From Phallusia fumigata (taxonomy: Eukaryota; Chordata; Ascidiacea; Phlebobranchia; Ascidiidae), in assembly GCA_008931825.1 (NCBI GenBank), contig QXVZ01003467.1, positions 10,116-37,772 of the forward strand: 27,657 bases of DNA. Reading direction: 5' to 3'. Below the pieces are notes generated by a model that was given only the letters and a program-made list of their open reading frames with translations, did no database searches and was not told the DNA's origin. The position numbers and the translations under genes were made by a program. Of the stretch, positions 9,856 through 20,225 are shown in pieces (positions within the stretch are counted from its first letter, which is position 1; each line of letters begins with the position of its first letter).

Positions 9856-10678
9856 CAATGATTAAAATTTAAAATTTGCCAAGAGAAAGAATAACTTTTG
9901 GAGATCGTACAATCATGCATGGGCCACTTCCCCCTTTGGAATCTTCCTGGACCGGCCCTGCCATGGACAAAATTAGATTCGGTCAAATTCAAAGAACACC
10001 ATGGTCCGAAATAAAATACCAGGCGATTCAAAAACTAAACTTAATGCACGTCAGACTCATTAATAAATGGATGACAATTTGGGCATCGCGTGCCCAGTTT
10101 TATGGCATTCAACTCATAAATATGCAAGAAGTTAATTTGCTAAAAGTGGTCCCGAAACTACTGTGACATTAACTGTATAAGGTGCAATTGGCTTGCTTGA
10201 GAAAGAAGATTAAATTGCACTGTCGATTCGAGTGTACTTCGTCAGAGCGAAGTTGATTGATCACGTTTCTTCGCTGTTTGCTGTAGCTGTGGTTTACTAA
10301 GTTGGAAAATGTTTCTTATTCTGACAAATGTTGTAGAACAGTTCGATTTATTCTAATTTTGGTCGAAAACATGTGTAAATAACAACGTACAACTAGGAGC
10401 TTGCCATTTGGAAGTCTTGTCAAAGTTAACGCACACGCATATTCGATGTTATTGTAAACATTTCCTAAGAAGGGTTGTGTTTGTGCCCCTATTTCCATGT
10501 GCGAAGACTCTGTCAAACCCGTCATACGAGGATTTGCAAAAACAGATCAAATTAAAATTTGAACTACACATTGATATAGGAAAGCACCGATTTTTTCAAC
10601 ATATTTTGATACGCGAGAATAAACCTTTAAATTAATGACACAAGCTCGTTGCCTCTTGGTTAACGTAGCCAACCTGCT

Positions 10679-12822
10679 TGGTTGGCAGACAAAATAAACA
10701 ACGCACGTGGTTACTGCTGATTAGTTTTTGCGGGTTAAGAACACAAAAAACTAGTGCAATGTGTAGGTAACGCAATAGAGGCTTTGAAATACAACAAGTT
10801 CCAGGTTAAAATATACTTTACCGATCATAACCTATAGCTCCAGTGACCCTGCTGTATTTAGGATGTCCCGGTAATACTGCTGCGAAGCGGATTAAACGCC
10901 ACAAACAAGGTCCTTCTCTTGGTCGCATCATCACAATGCGGCTATGATTGATTGCTTGGTGCTAGAGTGACGACAAAGTTGTTGATAACAGGGGATTAAC
11001 AAGGCATCGGCCGTCCCGAAATGAAAATGCTAAATGCGTATGGATTTTCGATGTCAATATTTAGATCGGCATTTTGGATGACCTTCGCTAATGCCATTTG
11101 TACTTTACGTGGTTGAGTGACATTTAATAAACTACTTGCGTGTTGTGAAGTTATTTCGTAATGTCGAACTTGTGTTCAAGTCAAGTGACGTGTTCAAATT
11201 ATCCGGTAACATTTCCATTGCATGAGGCACATTCTTGCGCCCACTACAAAGTCATTCTTAAAATAAAACAGCAAGTCGAATTCCAATAATTTACTCGATG
11301 ACTAGTCGACAACATGTTATGATCGATGATCGAGGATAATCAAAAGCGAAAAGCTGGGTCTGATGTTTTGACGGTCCAATGAGCGAAAGATCAACCGGAC
11401 CGCATTGACAGTTAAACGGTGTCAGATTTTTTTCTGTACAGCTCATTTTCTACTGGTTGCCCCTGGTTACGGACTACGCCGGATATGACAAAAATTTCCC
11501 CAACTCAATTTTTAATCAAAATAATGTTTTTGCCTCTTAGAGACCGCTTCTTCCATGGGTCAGAGGTATTTGCTCTCTTCCTCCCCCCCCCCTCCAATTC
11601 GATTTTGCCTTTTCACTCCAGTGTTTTTCTAACCCTTTTTAAAAACCTTTTCCTGAACAGCTAGCTGATTTGACAACGCAACCCTCAATAGACGGATATC
11701 ATAACCAATTTATTTTTCAGCATTAACACTTGTTTGATCAGCATGCAAATCAACATGATGGAAGCAAATCACTTACGTTGGTAGTTTGAAGAGATATATG
11801 ACAAAGTTTGCGTTGTCGTTGTATTCCATTTTAACTTTCCAAATTTCTCTTAATTTCAAGTGTTAAAACATTTTTCGCTATTTATAACATTTCATCGTAA
11901 TTACCAAAATTATTTGCTTTTGTGATGACGTCACAGTCCAGAACTTGTAGACGCCTTTGAAACTACTCCCCTGCTGAAAAAAACTAAAAAACAAACACCC
12001 AGCACTTGCGGCAGCAACGAGACCCGCACGGAATGACACAGGGGATTTCCCCTAATATGGGCAAGTCTTACATTTGACTGCGGGGCAATACACCGCGGTG
12101 AATGTAAACAATCATGTCGACACGAACCACGTTCAAGCCCTGTAGTGTTGCTAGACGCCTATTGCACGACAAGATGTTGTTGCTGGGTTTGAAGGAAACG
12201 GTTAACAACTGTTGTTTAATCAAAATTTGCTAAACCTACTTTAAAAGAAAATGTATTATGTTGCATTGTAGATAAACGTCGCCTTTACTTGATTATTCAC
12301 TGTGTCAGGTTTGCACAATTGCAATTTAGTTTTACGCAGGTAGATTAGTTTCAATCAGTGGTATTTAAAGTGGGCGTTGAGGTCCCTTGAGGAGCTTTGC
12401 TATTATTAAGGACAGGATAAATGGAATACAACGATAAGGCAAATTTGTCACTTATTTTTTAACGACCAATATAAATAATTTGGTCAAATCTCTTCATTAT
12501 ATTGGCAATTTCTTTTCTACTTGCATGCTGATCAAGCGAGGTCGTTTTGTCTACTAACGGTGGCGTTTTTTAACCACGGTGCTGTTAAGGGGTTTAAGAT
12601 AAAGGATGAGAAACTCTGGTGGAGATCCCTAACTCAAAATGAGCGATATTTGTAAGGCTGCCATACGTCAAAAAAATAAAGGAACACAGTTTTAAGATTG
12701 TCACATCACATATGATAAGAGTCAGGAGAAATTGTGCAATTTTGTTTTGATTTTTTGCTCTATTGGTTTTAAACTCACGATGATCCGGAAATTAAGCACG
12801 TCCTTGTGATACATTGTTACAA
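10679..12822. repeat. Direct duplicate, left copy (contig C end; likely one haplotype)
   Basis: The sequence from TGGTTGGCAGACAAAATAAA to CCTTGTGATACATTGTTACAA is repeated colinearly at 12824-14847. Differences are scattered substitutions and small indels, plus a 100-bp block at 11460-11559 present only here. No coding potential was recognised. It contains TGACGTCA at 11926-11933. The copy ends exactly at the N at 12823. Confidence 0.9.
11460..11559. other. 100-bp insertion/deletion relative to the other copy
   Basis: Absent between 13589 and 13590 of the right copy, where TACTGGTTG runs directly into TCAGG. Its ends (CCCCTGG and CCATGGG) are only weakly complementary, and no clear target-site duplication is visible. 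Confidence 0.7.
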
Positions 12823-12823
12823 N
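12823..12823. other. Contig join (single N) inside a duplicated block
   Basis: The left copy ends and the right copy begins exactly at this base, the pattern of two overlapping contigs that were not merged. Confidence 0.9.
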
Positions 12824-14847
12824 TGGTTGGCAGACAAAATAAACAACGCACGTGGTTACTGCTGATTCGTTTTTGCGGGTTAAGGACACAAAAAAAATAA
12901 TGCAATGTGTAGGTAACGCAATGAAGGCTTTGGAATACAACAAGTTCCAGGTTAAAGTATCGATCATAACGTACGGTCCCAGTGACCCTGTTGTATTTAG
13001 GATGTCCCGGTGATACTGCTGCGAAGAGGATTAAACGCCGCGAACAAGGTCCTCTTTGTCGCATCATCAGAATACGGCTATGATTGATTGCTTGGTGCTA
13101 GAGTGACGACAAAGTTGTTGATAACAGGGGATTAACAAGGCATCGGCCGTCCCGAAATGAAAATGCTAAATGCGTATGGATTTTCGGTGTCAATATTTAG
13201 ATCGGCATTTTGGATGACCTTCCCTAATGTCATTTGTACGTGGTTGAGCGACATTTAATAAACTACTTGCATGTTGTGAAGTTATTTCGTAATGTCGAAC
13301 TTGTGTTCAGGTCAAGTGACGTGTTCAAATTATCCGGTAACATTTCCATTGCATGAGGCACATTCTTGCGCCCACTACAAAGTCATTCTTAAAATAAAAC
13401 AGCAAATTGAATTCCAGTAATTTACTCGATGACTAGTCGACAACATGTTATGATCGATGATCGCGGATAATCAAAAGCGAAAAGCTGGGTTTGATGTTTT
13501 GACGGTCCAATGAGCGAAAGATCAACTGGACCGCGTTGACAGTTAAACGGTGTCGGATTTTTTGTGTACAGCTCATTTTCTACTGGTTGTCAGGAGTATT
13601 TGCTGCCTCCCCCCCAAAAAAAATTCGATTTTGCCTTTTCACTCCAGTGTTTTTCTAACCCTTTTTAAAAACCTCTTCCTAAACAGCTAGCTGATTTGAC
13701 AAAGCAGCCCTCAACAGACGGATATCATAACCAATTTATTTTTCAGCATTAACACTTGTTTGATCAGCATGCAAGTCAACATGATGGAAGCAAATCACTT
13801 ACGTTGGTAGTTTGAAGAGATATATGACAAACTTTGCGTTGTCGTTGTATTCCATTTTAACTTTCCAAATTTCTCTTAATTTCAAGTGTTAAAACATTTT
13901 CCGCTATTTATAACATTTTATCGTAATTTACCAAAATTATTTGCTTTTATGATGACGTCACAGTCCAGAACTTGTAGACGCCTTTGAAACTACTCCCCTG
14001 CTGAAAAAAAAAATAAAAAACAAACACCCAGCACTAGCGGCAGCAACGAGAACCGCACGGAATGACACAGGGGATTTCCCCTAATATGGGCAAGTCTTAC
14101 ATTTGACTGCGGGGCAATACACCGCGGTGAATGTAAACAATCATGTCGACACGCACCACGTTCAGGCCCTGTAGTGTTGCTAGACGCTTATTGCACGACA
14201 AGATGTTGTTGCTGGGTTTGTAGAAAATGGTTAACAACTGTTGTTTAATCAAAATATGCTAAACCTACTTTAAAAGAAAATGTATTATGTTGCATTGTAG
14301 ATAAACGTCGCCTTTACTTGATTATTCACTGTGTCAGGTTTGCACAACTTGCAATTTAGTTTTACGCAGGCAGATTAGTTTTAATCAATGGTCTTTAAAG
14401 TGGGCGCTGAGGTCCCCTGAGGGGCTTTTGTTAAGGACAGGATAAATGGAATACAACGATAAGGCAAATTTGTCACTTATTTTTTAACGACCAATATAAA
14501 TAATTTGGTCAAATCTCTTCATTATATTGGCAATTTCTTTTCTGCTTGCATGCTGATCAAGCGAGGTCGTTTTGTCTACTAACGGTGGCGTTTTTTAACC
14601 ACGGTGCTGTTAAGGGGTTTAAGATAAAGGATGAGAAACTCTGGTGGAGATCCCTAACTCAAAATGTGCGATATTTGTAAGGCTGCCATACGTCAAAAAA
14701 ATAAAGGAACACAGTTTTAGGATTGTCACATCACATATGATAAGAGTCAGGAGAAATTGTGCAATTTTGTTTTGATTTTTTGCTCTATTGGTTTTAAACT
14801 CACGATGATCCGGAAATTAAGCACGTCCTTGTGATACATTGTTACAA
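12824..14847. repeat. Direct duplicate, right copy (contig D start; likely the other haplotype)
   Basis: Colinear with 10679-12822 over its whole length, ending at the shared CCTTGTGATACATTGTTACAA; unique sequence (CACAACCACG) follows. The CRE-like TGACGTCA is kept at 13953-13960. No exon was recognised in either copy, so this is intergenic DNA between the neuropeptide and acyltransferase genes. Confidence 0.9.
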
Positions 14848-15959
14848 CACAACCACGTTTTATGACGTTTGTCGTGACGATTATAACGCAAGCGACTCTT
14901 GGGCAATGCCTGAAGCCAAATACTGTGTAGCATTTGTTTAGTTAAAGGAGAAATAAAATTGCTGTGGTTTACATTAGGTACACGTGGTCCGTCTCAAAAA
15001 GTTCATTAGGGGATACTGTGACAATAAAACTGACCATTGCCCTATCCCGACGTAGTAAGTACTGCAAAGCACAAGTATTCAGGACCAATATGATGCATTT
15101 TACGTTTTAAATACGTGAAATAAATAGCACAACACATAACCCGAAGCAACCACTAACAGCATGTAAAGTGCTAAGCTTAATTAAAGGTTACAAGTGGTGT
15201 CAATAACAGTGATTTAAATAATGATTATAGCAATTTGCTTCCATAGCTGTATGCCAAGAACCAAAGCTCAGAGGCTAGTTCAAAGTCAAGTTGGGCTTAC
15301 ATTTGTTCAGAAGCAGTGACTGTGAAAAAGCAAATATACACGCTAGCGACTGAATGTCCTGTCTTAATAGAGTTGGACTCGTATGAACCTGCTAGTAAGT
15401 CGCAGTTAGACGCGGAGATAACTTAACACATTCGACTGGTAGTTGTGCTATTTCCACCTTGCTATGCGAGTATACACAACAAGTTGCTTACTTCTGTGCA
15501 GCAGTTGATTCAGACGGGCCTGCCAACAAGGGACTTGTGTTTAAATGCGGTCGGTTAGAGGGCACGCCAGGTGTGCAGGTAGTTGCGTGGCACAGGGATT
15601 GAATGTATACCCGCAATACTAAAGTTGTTGAATACCCAGCCATGTGTGTTTACATAAAACGTTTGACACGGATAATTACAGGTGACCACTTAAGGGCTCG
15701 TCCACTTCAGCTTGGAAACAACTGTTCAGAATAAGAAGACCGGTTGTAAAATGCTTAGGGGTGCTTCAAAGTCTTTATGGGCGTCAAATTGTGATCTCAA
15801 AAGTGTAAACCTGATTTTAAAAGTTTTTAACTTTTATTTCGGTTGACAGCAATAAAGTGGTTCAAAGTCACAGATAGTGTTTGTTAACAGGTTGCTGGCA
15901 GACACTTTTGTTCACTGTGTACTAATTGTTTCGGTTTGAGAGCTTTATTCGGGTTACAG
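14848..15959. other. Upstream region of the acyltransferase gene
   Basis: No coding exon or clear core promoter motif is seen. The coding ATG at 15960 is preceded by TTCGGGTTACAG, which has the form of a splice or trans-splice acceptor directly before the start codon. Confidence 0.35.
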
Positions 15960-18900
15960 ATGACTGACAATATACAAAAGGAACCGTTGAAGCATGAAAA
16001 CCGCCTGAACTTATATTTTAACAACGTCAAAAGTCAACTGAACGGACTAAGCACAGAATGCAAAGTACACTGCTTAATACTCGCCAACGTTGCGGCGTTC
16101 GCACTCTATCACGTGTTCGTGGAATCGGTGGACCATGACAGTGACGTCACAGCCTCGAAACAACGCGTGCTGGGAGACGGCTGGTGGGCGATGTCAAGGA
16201 AAAAGGACATCGCAGATTTTGAGTGGAGTTTTTGGTTTTCCGAGGCTCGGTTTGCCTTGATCTCAATGCTTGTGACCCACACCACAGTCAGCCTTCTGTG
16301 CAAGAGGATTCTGCCCGAAGTATGTCCGCTCAAACCTACAGTGTTGCCTTTTATTTATCAGCTATTTTGGGGAAATGCGTAAACGACAGTTGTCAATAGA
16401 CTTCCCGTCCAAGGCTGCTAAACATTGTTTGCGGTCGGTCTAAGCGCTCGCCCCTGAAGCGGCTTTTCTGGGGCAACTTTTACAGACATTTTTTTGTACA
16501 AATTATTTCGAACTTTCTTTTTTGGGGTAAACAAACCTACGTAAATGATTAAAACCCACAAAGCTTTTCAGGTCATACAATTTGCAAGCAACAGCTTTTT
16601 TTGTTAAATTACTTTAATACACAAAACAGAATTCGCTTTTACGGGGTATTTTCAATAACTTTGTTCCGGTTGAACAAACAAAGCATGTTTGGAAACCTGT
16701 TTAACGCCTATTTTTCCCATTATTTCGCAGGCACGCGAAGGCATCTTGTTCGCGCACGATATTTTGTGGGTGTACGGTCTATTGGGAGGAAGCTACGTCA
16801 TCACTATGACGTTGTTGTGTGTCGCGTATTTTTATGTGACGCAGTTCAGCGATGAAATGTATCTGTGGTGTTTCACTGTAGGTTTGTTGTTGACGACACA
16901 GATCGCCCCCTTGGATATGGTAAGTTGAAATGTGTGCTGTTTACAAGTCAATGATCGTGATGAAATATCGCCATTACACTCCTGCACAATTTCATTCTGC
17001 AGTTATTATCTCACCTCGGATCCAACACTTACTCAGTGATGGCTCATTCTTCATTCGTCCTCGCAATCTTCCGGTGCTGTAGTTTCGGGTTGGAGAGCTG
17101 CAGACCCCGGAAGTCTGGTACAAGTCAACACGACTTCAGCGCGCTTGAGCTGCTACGTTACAACTTCTACTTACCTTATTTCTTCTTCGGGCCTGTCATG
17201 ACATTTGATTGCTTCGTACAAGAGGTTGGTTACCGAGCAACAGAAAAGATGTGTAGACTTATGACAGGCGTCGTTAGAACGGATTTCGGATGCACATTAT
17301 TCGATTCTTATAATTCCTTCTAGTTTTTTAAAGTGATAAATTGTTTGAATGTGAATTTTAAACCGCACTATATTATAATCACCCAAAAACTTTTCTTACT
17401 TTAGCAAATATGTGTTGTAGACAATGGTTTGGTTTGATTAAATATACATCATCATAAGGGATTTCCCCACTTTGAACTCCCAAAACCAAAGACGCCCGCA
17501 GGTCTTAAATTTAAAGGACCGTAAAAAGACCCTTAAACATCTCTTTTAACAAAGAAAGAACAAACGTCATCAGAGAATCCTCGACACATTCTGATTGACA
17601 TTGCACGCATTATTGGATATGTGGTGGCCGTTGATTTTCTTCTACATTATTTTCACATTTCGTCACTGCCACTGGATGCCGAATTCATGCAAAGTTCTCC
17701 GTCGATTGTGCTAGGTAGGCGCCAGTTTTTTATTACATTACTTACAACAACAAGTTTCATAATGTATTGCGTGAAGGCATGCCGCAATCTCAGAGTTACC
17801 GACTCCTATTTTGGGTTTTTGCTGGAAAAAAATTAGGTGATTAAAAACCCTCTCTTGTCCCCACATCCTGTTGTTTTCTGATTCAAGAGCGGTGTCTCAA
17901 ACTAAACATTAAACCCGCTAAAACCCACAAAAATAGTCAGCCTACCAAATAATTGGCTGTCTACCCCGCTGGTCAAGTTTACCTCATTAAAATTACCAGA
18001 CAAACAGTAGAAAATGAAACAAAATTCAACAATTTGTCTACATGTAGGCTTCCTGGCTTTCGCAAATGTATTTTTGGATTGGATGAAGGGCCGTCTCCTG
18101 TACGCGGTATCAGGTAGCGTTGCGAGGCATGTGGATGGGTACGAAGGCGCCCCAAAAGGTTGCAAGAACATTGCCACCATCTACACATTTGCCGATACTT
18201 ACTTCGACAGAGGCATACAACATTGGTTGTGCAGGTAATAAGGTTGATAAATTAAAACGTTTTGTGGATGTGACTTTTTACCACTAACTGAATATTTGCA
18301 ATAAACAATGCAAAAGAACGTATTAATCATCTCAATTGGCCCGTTTTTGACAAGTTTGCATAGTTCCATGTATTATGCTCGTCATTTTTGCGTGAATCCA
18401 ACAATATTTACAAAATCAGGTAGTGTCAAAAGGGATAACTACATCCATACGTTAATGGGAGAATTAGCTTGGGTAATGCTTTGTCCGACAGAGTTACATT
18501 CTTTCTGCAGATACGTGTACGACCCACTTGGGGAAGGGCACCAGAGAGTATACAAGGAAGCTCTGGCTGGGGGCGTTTCCTTTGTTGTTGTGATCCTTCT
18601 ACAAGGAGTGAGCATACAAACACTTTTGTGGGCGTTTCTAAACTGGTTTGGGTTAACCTTTGAGTTTTACCTGAACCAGCGATTTCAGCACACGCGGCAA
18701 AAGGTACATATGATTATTACGGGTTGTGGGTAGTCAATCACATTCACGTGCCTCGGCAAAATTTTTCTGGCAAAGCCAAATCTTAATGCATACATACACA
18801 TCGATTTTAATAGAACATATGTACTACAATTAATAGAGTAATTTTTTCGGGAATCCAAGAGGCTTGCCCATTGCCCCAACGTTCTGGCGCCCAAAAGCGA

Positions 18901-19239
18901 CTGAACAGCACATCTCGGTTCACTGGGTGTAAGCTTATTCCATTTTACAGCATGTCAAGGTTATGTTTCTTGGTCTTAACTACTGGTGTATTTTGCTGTT
19001 TAACTGCATTGGAATCAATGGAATAGACTCATTTGGTTGGTATGTCAGCAAGCTTTTCATACAAGGTACAAGAGTTCAGCTATATTTGTGTGTTTTAAGG
19101 CAATGCATTTGTTTACTATGTGGAATTGAATGCAGGTGGTTTTGTTGGGATTCTACTTACTTACCTGCTTGGATATTCATATGTGTGTGTCAACATGGAG
19201 CTTCAAGAAAAACAACACAAGGAAATGAAGAAGGATTAA
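15960..19239 (+). CDS. HHAT: HHAT/HHATL-type membrane-bound O-acyltransferase with His-to-Gln change
   Basis: Eight exons join in phase: 15960-16319, 16731-16919, 17003-17224, 17576-17714, 18048-18234, 18511-18703, 18951-19065 and 19136-19239. They give 502 residues; human HHAT has 493. KKDIADFEWSFW in exon 1 is a near-exact HHAT signature; later landmarks are LRYNFYLPYFFFGPV, FADTYFDRGIQHWLCRYVY, LNWFGLTFE and KLFIQGG. Many hydrophobic segments fit a multi-pass ER membrane enzyme. HHAT palmitoylates Hedgehog. The family Asp is kept (D357, aligned with human D339), as is the Cys 15 residues before it (C342; heme ligand in human HHAT), but the MBOAT His (human H379) is Gln397 with exact spacing. 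Vertebrate HHATL also lacks this His, so this may be HHATL-like or an inactive HHAT. The region between exons 6 and 7 is about 17 residues shorter than in human. The exon 3 donor (GTTGGT) and exon 4 acceptor are the least certain. Confidence 0.87.
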
Positions 19240-19332
19240 TACATAGCTGACATTTATAGTTATTTGTAGCTTTCCGCAACTGCAGTATGTATTAAAAAGC
19301 ACTTTTTATTTGACAACTTTATGCATGAAACA

Positions 19333-19352
19333 AATAAAAGAATCATAATAAA
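19333..19352 (+). terminator. Polyadenylation signals of the acyltransferase gene
   Basis: Two AATAAA hexamers (19333-19338 and 19347-19352) follow the stop by about 95-110 bp. They are repeated in the duplicate copy near 20061-20080. Confidence 0.65.
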
Positions 19353-19499
19353 ACAAACTGAAAGTTATCTGCATTACTTAAATAAACCTTCTGGTGCACT
19401 TGGCTGCTTCATACAGATTTGAAGATGTAAAGTATTCATTTTCTTACAAATGTAGTATGACCGAAAGGCTGACAAACTATTGTTATAAAACTAAAATAA

Positions 19500-19829
19500 T
19501 CAACGCTTGTAAGGATGATAGCCAGTCTTGTTACTACCTGAATTGTCTTTCCCACCACCTTCAGTACCTGGAGCTTGGACTTTTGGATTGTCGCCAGTGC
19601 CACCAGATTTATTACCATACATTGGTCCATATGAAGATCCATACTGATTATACTGTCCCATTTGTTGGTAGCCATTACCGCCGCCTTGGTTCTGATTGGG
19701 CGCAGAACCAGTCTGATTTGGCATTTGTTGTTGAGGGTATCCTCCATACCCACCATAGCCAGAATACATATTACCCCCACCTTGGGTACCCCCTGGCCCA
19801 CCTCCATAGCCCCCATAACCATACCCCTG
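19500..19829 (-). pseudogene. DAZAP1: Truncated second copy of the DAZAP1 C-terminal coding region
   Basis: Encodes about the last 110 residues of the DAZAP1 low-complexity tail, with the stop at 19500-19502, and is cut by the N at 19830. It duplicates 20226-20555. It has no start, no RNA-binding domains and no drift from the intact copy, so it is most simply the end of an allelic contig rather than a real pseudogene. Confidence 0.8.
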
Positions 19830-19830
19830 N
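19830..19830. other. Contig join (single N) inside a duplicated block
   Basis: The left copy of the acyltransferase/DAZAP1 3' region stops here and the right copy starts at the next base. Confidence 0.9.
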
Positions 19831-19863
19831 ATGCATTTGTTTACTATGTGGAATTGAATGCAG

Positions 19864-19967
19864 GTGGTTTTGTTGGGATTCTACTTACTTACCTGCTTGG
19901 ATATTCATATGTGTGTGTCAACATGGAGCTTCAAGAAAAACAACACAAGGAAATGAAGAAGGATTAA
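19864..19967 (+). pseudogene. HHAT: Redundant copy of the acyltransferase terminal exon
   Basis: Preceded by the same AATTGAATGCAG acceptor and encoding the same 34 C-terminal residues (GGFVGILLTYLLGYSYVCVN onward) and TAA as 19136-19239. It lacks the upstream exons. Best explained as overlap of unmerged contigs; a transcript could not tell the two apart. Confidence 0.8.
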
Positions 19968-20032
19968 TACATAGCTGACATTTATAGTTATTTGTAGCTT
20001 TCCGCAACTGCAGTATGTATTAAAAAGCACTT

Positions 20033-20038
20033 TTTATT
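20033..20038 (-). terminator. Polyadenylation signal of DAZAP1
   Basis: TTTATT on the plus strand (AATAAA on the minus) lies about 190 bp past the DAZAP1 stop and inside the 3' UTR of the convergent acyltransferase gene. Confidence 0.5.
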
Positions 20039-20225
20039 TGACAACTTTATGCATGAAACAAATAAAAGAATCATAATAAAACAAACTGAAAGTTATCTGC
20101 ATTACTTAAATAAACCTTCTGGTGCACTTGGCTGCTTCATAGATTTGAAGATGTAAAGTATTCATTTTCTTACAAATGTAGTATGACCGAAAGGCTGACA
20201 AACTATTGTTATAAAACTAAAATAA

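Larger units (their letters stand above)
7756..10678. other. Gene-poor stretch with old repeats
   Basis: No frame shows a recognisable domain, splice-consistent exons or coding character. Contents that can be named are two copies of a dispersed repeat (9475-9560 and 9591-9680), a tRNA-like element (about 9775-9855) and AATAAAATTTGACTTGACTT at about 9142-9161, which looks like the 3' tail of a retroposon or a chance polyadenylation site. The 96-residue frame at 9876-10166 has no family features. Confidence 0.5.
19103..19829. repeat. Direct duplicate, left copy: acyltransferase last exon plus DAZAP1 3' end
   Basis: Colinear and nearly identical to 19831-20555; the clearest difference is an extra CA near 19415 (TTCATACAGATTTG versus TTCATAGATTTG). 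It ends at the N at 19830. Within it lie the true last acyltransferase exon and a truncated DAZAP1 tail. Confidence 0.92.

Noticed and set aside
9876-10166. 96-residue plus-strand open frame
   Set aside because: It begins at a TTG, shows no domain, no signal peptide and no splice partners, and lies in repeat-rich intergenic DNA.
10679-14847. Genuine tandem duplication or long-terminal-repeat element
   Set aside because: No terminal motifs, primer-binding site or internal region separate the copies, only a single N, so a contig overlap is the simpler explanation.
18841-18940. Possible extra exon between acyltransferase exons 6 and 7 (GIQEACPLPQRSG-like reading)
   Set aside because: It would fill the 17-residue shortfall against human HHAT, but every acceptor/donor pair either hits a stop or breaks the phase into exon 7.
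19436-19822. 128-residue minus-strand frame rich in Met and Val, repeated at 20162-20548
   Set aside because: It is an alternative frame of the DAZAP1 Gly/Tyr-rich tail; it is present twice only because the segment is duplicated.
19394-19978. 194-residue plus-strand frame running through the N at 19830
   Set aside because: It is antisense to the DAZAP1 tail, then runs into the redundant acyltransferase exon; it exists only because of the contig join.
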